From NCBI GenBank assembly GCA_945875935.1, contig CAMCNE010000072.1:1-11241 (forward strand): a stretch of 11,241 nt of DNA. The letters run 5' to 3'. Position 1 is the first letter of the stretch; each line of letters opens with the position of its first letter. The notes beneath the pieces are model-generated. The model was not told where the DNA came from, did not search any database, and worked only from the letters and a program-made list of their open reading frames with translations. Shown here in pieces: positions 6,017 through 11,241 of this stretch. Origin of the DNA: Bordetella parapertussis. GTDB lineage: Bacteria > Pseudomonadota > Gammaproteobacteria > Burkholderiales > Burkholderiaceae_C. Position numbers and translations under genes: made by a program.

Positions 6017-6022
6017 GCGCCG
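6006..6022. terminator. Short GC hairpin at the convergent kinase/SulP junction
   Basis: CGGCGC (6006-6011) and GCGCCG (6017-6022) form a perfect 6-bp stem with a 5-base loop that contains the kinase stop codon. It lies between two convergent genes whose stops are only 13 bp apart. There is no U-tract on either strand, so it is at best a weak or Rho-assisted bidirectional terminator. In DNA this GC-rich a 6-bp stem can also arise by chance. Confidence 0.3.
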
Positions 6023-6029
6023 CGTGGCG

Positions 6030-7781
6030 TCAGGTCGCCGCCGTGGTGGCTGACGACGCCAGCGCAGCGCTCAGGTCGGCGTGAATGTTGTGCGTGCCGA
6101 GGTCGGCATCGAAACCGGCGCGCCTCATCAGGCTGAGCGGCTGCTCGTTGATGCGGCACAGGATCAGCCGGTGGCCCTTGCGCCGCAGCGAACGGTTCAG
6201 CTGCTCGAGCGCGTCAAGGCCGGACGTGTCCATCAGCACCAGCCGTTGCAGATCGAGCACCACCGTGTGGGTGTCGTCGGCCACCCGTTCGCTCAAGACC
6301 TCGAGCTTGTTGACCGCGCCGAAGAACAGCGCGCCGTACAGGTGGAAGGCCTGCACCTTGTCGGGTATCTCCAGCGCGTCACCCACCACCGGCTGCACCT
6401 GGAACAGCGTGCCCATGCGGTAGATGAAGAAGGCGCACGACAGCACCAGTCCGATCTCGATGGCCACCGTCAGGTCAAACACCACGGTGAGGAAAAACGT
6501 GCCCAGCAAGATGGTGCGGTAGCTGGGGTTGAACTGGCGCAGCCGCGAGAACTCGCGCCACTCGCCCATGTTGAAGGCCACGAACAGCAAGATGCCGGCC
6601 AGCGCGGCCAGCGGCACGTGCACCGCCAGCGGTGCGGCCACCAACACGATGACCAGCAGCGTGAGCGCGTGCACCATGCCCGACACCGGGCTGGTCGCAC
6701 CCGAGCGCACATTGGTCACGGTGCGCGCGATGGTGCCGGTGGCCGGCAAGCCACCGAACAGCGGCACCACCATGTTGGCCACGCCTTGGGCCATCAGCTC
6801 CTGGTTGGGGTCGTGGCGCGGCAGTTCGGTGGTCATGTTGTCGGCCACGCGCGCGCACAGCAGCGATTCGACCGCACCCAGCAGCGCGATGGTGATCGTG
6901 GGGATGAACAGATGCTGCAAGCTGAGCCAGCTGATCTCCGGCAGCGCCAGGCTGGGCAGCGTTTGCGGAATGCCGCCAAAGCGCGAGCCTATGGTTTCCA
7001 CCGGCAGGCTGAACACCGCTCCGACCACACTCAGGCTGATCAGCGCCACGATGGAGCCCGGCAGGCGCGCCGCCAGGCGCATGGCCCGCGTGTCCAGCAG
7101 CCACGCAGGCAGCATCCCGCCGGGGCGCAACAGCCGCGCCCAGAAGAAGATCCCGCCCAGGCACACCAACCCCATGGCGAATGCCACCGGGTTGATGCTG
7201 CCGATGTGCTGCGAGAGCGCTTGCAGCTGCGAGAAAAAATCAGACGGCATCTTGTCGATGGACAGGCCGAGCAGGTCCTTGGCCTGCGACAGCGCGATCA
7301 GCACCGCAATGCCGTTGGTGAATCCGATCACGATGGCCACCGGCACGTAGCGCACCAGCGCACCGAGCTTCAAGGCGCCCATCACGAACAGCAGCACCCC
7401 GGCCAGCAGCGTCGAGATCAGCAAATTGGCCAGCCCGTAGCGCTCGAGGATGCCGTAGACGATGACGATGAAAGCCCCCGCCGGCCCGCCGATCTGCACG
7501 TTCGAGCCGCCCAGCGCCGAAATCAGGAAGCCGCCCAAGATGGCGGTGAGGATGCCCTGCTCGGGCTTGACGCCGCTGGCGATCGCAAAAGCCATGGCCA
7601 GCGGCAGCGCGATCACGCCCACCGTGATGCCGGCGGTGAGGTCGGTGATGAACCGGGCGCGGTTGTAGTCTTTCAGGCTGTCGAGCAAACGGGGCCGAAA
7701 CCGCGCCACATCGATGTGCAGCCCCTCGGCACGCTCCGGCGCGGTGCCGGTTTGCGGTGCTTGGGGGCTGCGCTCGCTCAT
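6030..7781 (-). CDS. SulP-family anion transporter with C-terminal STAS domain
   Basis: This 583-residue inner-membrane transporter belongs to the SulP (SLC26-like) family, which moves sulfate, bicarbonate, C4-dicarboxylates or related anions. The membrane domain spans about residues 45-455. It includes the first helix region DLTAGITVGVIALPLAMAFA, the GGPAGAF segment (98-104), the AVESLLCARVAD motif (303-314) and GLPATGTIARTVTNVRSGA (344-362). The cytoplasmic STAS domain (about 476-575) carries VVLDLQRLVLMDTSGLDAL, with Ser520 at the conserved phospho-serine position of anti-sigma-antagonist-like folds. The substrate cannot be decided from sequence: no sulfate-assimilation or carbonic anhydrase gene is nearby. 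The start at 7781 is 7 bp after the metG stop, with GAGGTG overlapping the metG end as ribosome site, so it is probably in the metG transcript. About 20 polar residues precede the conserved part. Confidence 0.92.
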   Translation of the reverse strand: MSERSPQAPQTGTAPERAEGLHIDVARFRPRLLDSLKDYNRARFITDLTAGITVGVIALPLAMAFAIASGVKPEQGILTAILGGFLISALGGSNVQIGGPAGAFIVIVYGILERYGLANLLISTLLAGVLLFVMGALKLGALVRYVPVAIVIGFTNGIAVLIALSQAKDLLGLSIDKMPSDFFSQLQALSQHIGSINPVAFAMGLVCLGGIFFWARLLRPGGMLPAWLLDTRAMRLAARLPGSIVALISLSVVGAVFSLPVETIGSRFGGIPQTLPSLALPEISWLSLQHLFIPTITIALLGAVESLLCARVADNMTTELPRHDPNQELMAQGVANMVVPLFGGLPATGTIARTVTNVRSGATSPVSGMVHALTLLVIVLVAAPLAVHVPLAALAGILLFVAFNMGEWREFSRLRQFNPSYRTILLGTFFLTVVFDLTVAIEIGLVLSCAFFIYRMGTLFQVQPVVGDALEIPDKVQAFHLYGALFFGAVNKLEVLSERVADDTHTVVLDLQRLVLMDTSGLDALEQLNRSLRRKGHRLILCRINEQPLSLMRRAGFDADLGTHNIHADLSAALASSATTAAT

Positions 7782-7788
7782 GGGGTGT

Positions 7789-9885
7789 TCACCTCACGCG
7801 CATGCCGGGCGCAGCGCCAGGCCAGGGTTCGAGCACATGGATGCCGGGGTGCGCCTTTTCGTCGGTGTGGCTGGCCGCCAGCACCATGCCTTCGCTGACG
7901 CCAAACTTCATCTTGCGAGGCGCCAGGTTGGCCACCACCACCGTGAGCTTGCCGATCAGATCATCGGGCTGGTAGGCGCTCTTGATGCCGCTGAACACAT
8001 TGCGGTGGCGCGGCGCGCCGGCGGCATCGAACTCGCCCACATCAAGCGTCAGGCGCAGCAGCTTGTCGGAGCCGGCAACCTGCTCGCAGTTGACGATCTT
8101 GGCGATGCGCAGGTCGATCTTGGCGAAGTCTTCGATGCCGATCAGCGGTGCGATGTCCTCGCCGCCGGGCTTCGGGGTTTCGACGACGGCCGCAACAGGT
8201 GGCTCGAACAGCGCGTCGAGCAGCTTGGCGTCGACGCGCTGCATCAGGTGCTGGTAGTCGCCGATGGTGTGTGCACCCATCGCGCGGCGTGCGTCGGCCG
8301 ACACCATGGGCTCGATGCGCAAGAAGGACTCGACCTGCGCGGCCAGCGCCGGCAGCACCGGCTTGAGATAGATCGTGAGCAGGCGGAAGGCCTCGATGCA
8401 CACGGTGCACACATCGTGCAACACCGCGTCCTGGCCTTCTTGTTTGGCCAGTTCCCAGGGCTTGTTCTGGTCGACGTATTCATTCACGCGATCGGCCAGC
8501 AGCATGGTGTCGCGCAGCGCCTTGCCGAATTCACGCTCGTCGTACAGGCGCTCGATGTCGGCATGGGCTGCACGCAGGGTGTCGAGCAGCGCGCGGCCTT
8601 CGACGCCCACATCGGCGCACAGCCGGCCGCCAAATCGCTTGCTCAGAAAGCCCGCCGCGCGGCTGGCGATGTTGATGTACTTGCCCACCAGGTCACTGTT
8701 GACCCGCGCCACGAAGTCTTCAGGGTTGAAGTCGACGTCTTCGACGCGGCTGCTCAGCTTGGTGGCGATGTAGTAGCGCAGCCATTCGGCGTTCATGCCC
8801 AGCTCAAGGTAACGCAGCGGCGAGATGCCGGTGCCGCGGCTCTTGCTCATCTTCTCGCCGCTGACGGTGATGAAGCCGTGCGCGTAGACGCGATCGGGCA
8901 CCTTGCGGCCCGAGAACTTCAGCATCGCCGGCCAGAACAGCGTGTGGAAGTAGGTGATGTCCTTGCCGATGAAGTGCACCTGCTCGAGCGCGGGGTCGGC
9001 CAGGTACTCATCGAAGCTGCGTGTTTCGCCCAGGCGGGCCGCGCCGCCGCTGTCGAAGTGGCTCTTGAGCGAAGCCAGATCGCCGATCGGCGCATCAAGC
9101 CACACATAGAAGTACTTGCCCGGCGCGTCGGGGATCTCGATGCCGAAGTAGGGCGCATCGCGGCTGATGTCCCAGTCGCTCAGGCCGGTGGCGCCGTCTT
9201 CGTCCTTGGCGAACCACTCGCGGATCTTGTTGGCGACCTCGCTTTGCAGCCGGTTGCTGCCCGTCCAGTCCTCAAGGAAAGCCACGCAGCGCGGGTCGCT
9301 CAGCTTGAAGAAATAGTGCTCGCTGGTCTTCATCACCGGCGTGGCGCCGCTCAGCGTGGAGTACGGGTTGTTCAGGTCGGTGGGCGCGTAGACCGCGCTG
9401 CACACCTCGCAGCTGTCGCCGTACTGGTCCTTGGCGCCGCACTTCGGGCATTCGCCCTTGATGTAGCGGTCGGGCAGGAACATGGCCTTGACCGGATCGA
9501 AGAACTGCTCGATGGTGCGCGTGGTGATCAGCGAGCCGTCGGTGCGATCGCGCAAGGCACGGTAGATGTCCTGGGCGAGCTGGGTGTTCTCGGGCGAGTC
9601 GGTCGAGTGCCAGTGATCGAAGGCGATGTGAAAGCCGTCGAGGTACTGCTTGCGTCCGGCGGCGATCTCGCCCACGAACTGCTGCGGCGTCTTGCCGGCT
9701 TTTTCGGCGGCGATCATGATGGGCGCGCCGTGGGCATCGTCGGCGCCCACGAAGTGCACCGCGTGGCCCTGCATGCGCTGGAAGCGAACCCAGATGTCGG
9801 CCTGGATGTACTCCATCATGTGCCCGACATGGAACGGCGCGTTGGCGTAGGGCAGGGCGGTGGTGACGAAGAGCTGGCGGGTCAT
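7789..9885 (-). CDS. metG: Methionyl-tRNA synthetase with C-terminal tRNA-binding domain
   Basis: This 698-residue class I synthetase charges tRNA-Met (elongator and initiator) with methionine in the cytoplasm. The Rossmann catalytic domain starts at residue 4, with the HIGH-type motif HVGH (19-22) and KMSKS (345-349). The connective insert has a zinc knuckle with two CxxC pairs (C146/C149 and C159/C162). An alpha-helical anticodon domain occupies roughly 370-560. After a Pro-rich linker comes an OB-fold tRNA-binding domain (about 583-698, FAKIDLRIAKIVNCEQVAGS) that in this family also mediates dimerisation. The length matches the long E. coli-type enzyme. The start chosen is the ATG at 9885, giving MTRQLFVTTALPYANAPFH. 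The frame is open to 9924, but those 13 residues are not family-like. It is divergent from mrp and followed closely by the SulP gene. Confidence 0.98.
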   Translation of the reverse strand: MTRQLFVTTALPYANAPFHVGHMMEYIQADIWVRFQRMQGHAVHFVGADDAHGAPIMIAAEKAGKTPQQFVGEIAAGRKQYLDGFHIAFDHWHSTDSPENTQLAQDIYRALRDRTDGSLITTRTIEQFFDPVKAMFLPDRYIKGECPKCGAKDQYGDSCEVCSAVYAPTDLNNPYSTLSGATPVMKTSEHYFFKLSDPRCVAFLEDWTGSNRLQSEVANKIREWFAKDEDGATGLSDWDISRDAPYFGIEIPDAPGKYFYVWLDAPIGDLASLKSHFDSGGAARLGETRSFDEYLADPALEQVHFIGKDITYFHTLFWPAMLKFSGRKVPDRVYAHGFITVSGEKMSKSRGTGISPLRYLELGMNAEWLRYYIATKLSSRVEDVDFNPEDFVARVNSDLVGKYINIASRAAGFLSKRFGGRLCADVGVEGRALLDTLRAAHADIERLYDEREFGKALRDTMLLADRVNEYVDQNKPWELAKQEGQDAVLHDVCTVCIEAFRLLTIYLKPVLPALAAQVESFLRIEPMVSADARRAMGAHTIGDYQHLMQRVDAKLLDALFEPPVAAVVETPKPGGEDIAPLIGIEDFAKIDLRIAKIVNCEQVAGSDKLLRLTLDVGEFDAAGAPRHRNVFSGIKSAYQPDDLIGKLTVVVANLAPRKMKFGVSEGMVLAASHTDEKAHPGIHVLEPWPGAAPGMRVR

Positions 9886-10069
9886 GCGTGGGACTCGGGT
9901 TTGGCACCTGCCGCCAGGGGGCACGGCAGCCGCGGACTTCGAGCCGATTCTAGGCGTCGCCAGCGGGTCAGCCTCAGGCTCGGGACCCCTGCGCTAGACT
10001 GCCTTGTCGCCGTGTCGCGAGCCCATTCGGGCTTGCGTTTCCTGCCTGTTTCCCCACCCGGAACCCCCC
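9886..10069. promoter_or_regulatory. Divergent promoter region between metG and mrp
   Basis: This is the longest non-coding stretch in the window. On the minus strand TAGAAT (9947-9952) is a good -10 candidate for metG. On the plus strand TAGACT (9995-10000) is a -10 candidate for mrp. Neither has a convincing -35 hexamer at the normal distance. Between them is the 11-bp palindrome AGCCTCAGGCT (9970-9980). In the presumed metG leader, arms CTGCCG (9908-9913) and CGGCAG (9924-9929) could form a hairpin with a 10-base loop. I see no small ORF or RNA gene here. Confidence 0.5.
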
Positions 10070-11161
10070 ATGCCTGTGACTGAATCCGCCTTGCTTGAAG
10101 CCCTGAAGGCCGTGGTCGATCCGAACACCGGCAGCGATTTCGTCAGCACCCGGCAGCTCAAGAACCTGCGTATCGATGGTGCTGCGGTGACCTTCGATGT
10201 GGAACTGGGCTATCCCGCCAAGAGCCAGTTTGAGGCGCTGCGGCAGGCGTTGAGCGCGGCGGCGCGCGGTGTGGCCGGCGTGGACGCGGTCCACGTGAAC
10301 ATCGGCAGCAAGATCGTCGCGCATGCCGCCCAGCGCGGCGTGCAGTTGCTGCCCAACGTGAAAAACATCGTCGCCGTGGCTTCGGGCAAGGGCGGCGTGG
10401 GCAAGAGCACGACGGCCGTGAACCTGGCGCTGGCGTTGGCCGCCGAAGGCGCGGCAGTGGGCATCCTCGATGCAGACATCTACGGCCCCAGCCAGCCGAT
10501 GATGATGGGCCTGGCCGGCAAGCCGGCCAGCGACGACGGCAAGACCATGCAGCCCATGCGCAACCACGGCGTCGAGGTGATGTCGATCGGCTTCATTGTT
10601 GAAGCCGACAACCCCATGATCTGGCGCGGCCCGATGGCCACCCAGGCGCTCGAGCAGTTGCTGCGGCAAACCAGCTGGGGCGATCTCGACTACCTGATCG
10701 TCGACATGCCACCGGGCACTGGCGACATCCAGCTCACGCTGTCGCAGCGCGTGCCGCTGACCGGCGCGGTGATCGTGACCACCCCGCAGGACATCGCGCT
10801 GCTCGACGCCAGACGGGGCATTCGCATGTTCGAAAAAGTCGGCGTGCCCATCCTGGGCATCGTCGAGAACATGGCGGTGCACGTGTGCGAGAAATGCGGC
10901 CATGCCGAACACATCTTTGGCGAAGACGGCGGCAAGCGGCTGGCCGAGCAGTACAAGGCCGACTACCTCGGCGCGCTGCCGCTCAACCTGAGCATCCGCT
11001 TGCAGGCCGACAGCGGCAACCCCACGGTGGTGAGCGATCCCGACGGCGAAATCGCTGGCATCTACAAGGCGGTGGCGCGCCAGGTGGCGGTGAAGATCGC
11101 GCAGCGCACCCGTGACTTCTCGTCGAAGTTTCCGACCATCACCATCTCCAACGACACCTGA
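10070..11161 (+). CDS. apbC: Mrp/ApbC-family iron-sulfur cluster carrier ATPase
   Basis: This 363-residue cytoplasmic P-loop ATPase is of the Mrp/ApbC/Nbp35 type, which carries and inserts Fe-S clusters into apo-proteins. The N-terminal MIP18/DUF59-like domain (about 5-90) is followed by the deviant Walker A SGKGGVGKST (105-114), the switch I-like DADIYGPSQP (134-143), and the Walker B segment VDMPPGTGD (211-219). The cluster-binding CxxC is at C273/C276 in VCEKCGHAEHIFG. The length matches the bacterial family. The start is the ATG at 10070, before PVTESALLEALK, with GGAA a few bases upstream. The open frame from 10004 adds 22 unconserved residues. The dcd gene starts 10 bp after its stop, so the two are probably co-transcribed. 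It is a distant paralogue of the ParA-like protein at 2775-3398 but has a clearly different role. Confidence 0.96.
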   Translation: MPVTESALLEALKAVVDPNTGSDFVSTRQLKNLRIDGAAVTFDVELGYPAKSQFEALRQALSAAARGVAGVDAVHVNIGSKIVAHAAQRGVQLLPNVKNIVAVASGKGGVGKSTTAVNLALALAAEGAAVGILDADIYGPSQPMMMGLAGKPASDDGKTMQPMRNHGVEVMSIGFIVEADNPMIWRGPMATQALEQLLRQTSWGDLDYLIVDMPPGTGDIQLTLSQRVPLTGAVIVTTPQDIALLDARRGIRMFEKVGVPILGIVENMAVHVCEKCGHAEHIFGEDGGKRLAEQYKADYLGALPLNLSIRLQADSGNPTVVSDPDGEIAGIYKAVARQVAVKIAQRTRDFSSKFPTITISNDT

Positions 11162-11171
11162 GACCCCGCCC

Positions 11172-11241
11172 ATGAGCATCAAGAGCGACAAGTGGATCCG
11201 CCGCATGGCCGAGACCACCGGCATGATCGAGCCGTTCGAGC
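11172..11241 (+). CDS. dcd: dCTP deaminase, N-terminal fragment
   Basis: Only 23 codons are visible before the right edge. The segment MSIKSDKWIRRMAETTGMIE, followed by PFE, closely matches the conserved N-terminus of proteobacterial dCTP deaminase, which converts dCTP to dUTP for thymidylate synthesis. It starts 10 bp after the mrp stop on the same strand. The mrp-dcd adjacency is familiar in Burkholderiales. Catalytic residues lie outside the window, so the call rests on the N-terminus and context. Confidence 0.85.
   Translation, partial: MSIKSDKWIRRMAETTGMIEPFE

Noticed and set aside
6081..7898. Open frame of about 605 codons on the plus strand opposite the SulP gene
   Set aside because: It is extremely rich in His, Gln and Arg with no hydrophobic core or motif, and lies antisense to a clear transporter gene. 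The histidine richness here is a reading-frame artefact, unlike the operon-embedded gene at 1950-2219.
7714..10083. Very long open frame (about 789 codons) on the plus strand opposite metG and the start of the SulP gene
   Set aside because: It is antisense to an unmistakable metG. The composition (Ala, Val, Gln, His, Arg, Asp) is typical of the mirror frame of GC-rich coding DNA, and no domain is recognisable.
1..11241. CRISPR arrays, tRNA or rRNA genes, insertion sequences, phage genes
   Set aside because: I found no regularly spaced repeats, cloverleaf-like sequences, transposase motifs or terminal inverted repeats. Gene density and base composition are even throughout.

Overview
The window looks like chromosomal core DNA of a GC-rich betaproteobacterium, most likely order Burkholderiales (Comamonadaceae or a close relative). 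This rests on the strong G/C bias at third codon positions, the metG // mrp (apbC) - dcd arrangement at the right end, and the style of the zur-znu cluster. It is an inference from gene content; no database search was possible. Coding density is very high, no gap reaches 300 bp, and I see no tRNA, rRNA, insertion sequence or CRISPR array.

Left block (1-2671, minus strand): a five-gene metal-uptake operon, read from right to left. It runs zur-type Fur-family repressor, a small histidine-rich one-pass membrane protein, ABC ATPase (znuC-like), ABC permease (znuB-like) and periplasmic metal-binding protein (znuA-like, cut by the window edge). The first three junctions are 4-bp ATGA overlaps and the last is a 2-bp gap, so the genes are almost certainly co-transcribed and translationally coupled. 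A near-perfect 22-bp palindrome just upstream of the repressor start is the obvious candidate operator. The histidine-rich protein is the least familiar gene here.

Middle block (2775-6016, plus strand): an orphan ParA-type ATPase with no ParB beside it. It is followed by a two-component system made of a NarL/LuxR-type response regulator and a hybrid sensor histidine kinase with an N-terminal membrane domain and a C-terminal receiver. Regulator and kinase overlap by ATGA. An inverted repeat resembling a NarL-type heptamer pair lies between parA and the regulator and may be an autoregulatory site.

Right block: metG (methionyl-tRNA synthetase) and a SulP anion transporter with a STAS domain lie on the minus strand 7 bp apart (6030-9885), converging on the kinase gene. 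Divergent from metG, across a 184-bp shared promoter region, are mrp/apbC (Fe-S cluster carrier ATPase) and the first codons of dcd (dCTP deaminase), which runs off the right edge.

Most of the window is ordinary housekeeping and regulation. The points most worth a second look are the histidine-rich gene inside the zur-znu operon together with the histidine-rich insert in its repressor, the two palindromic candidate operators, and the physical link of metG with a SulP transporter.
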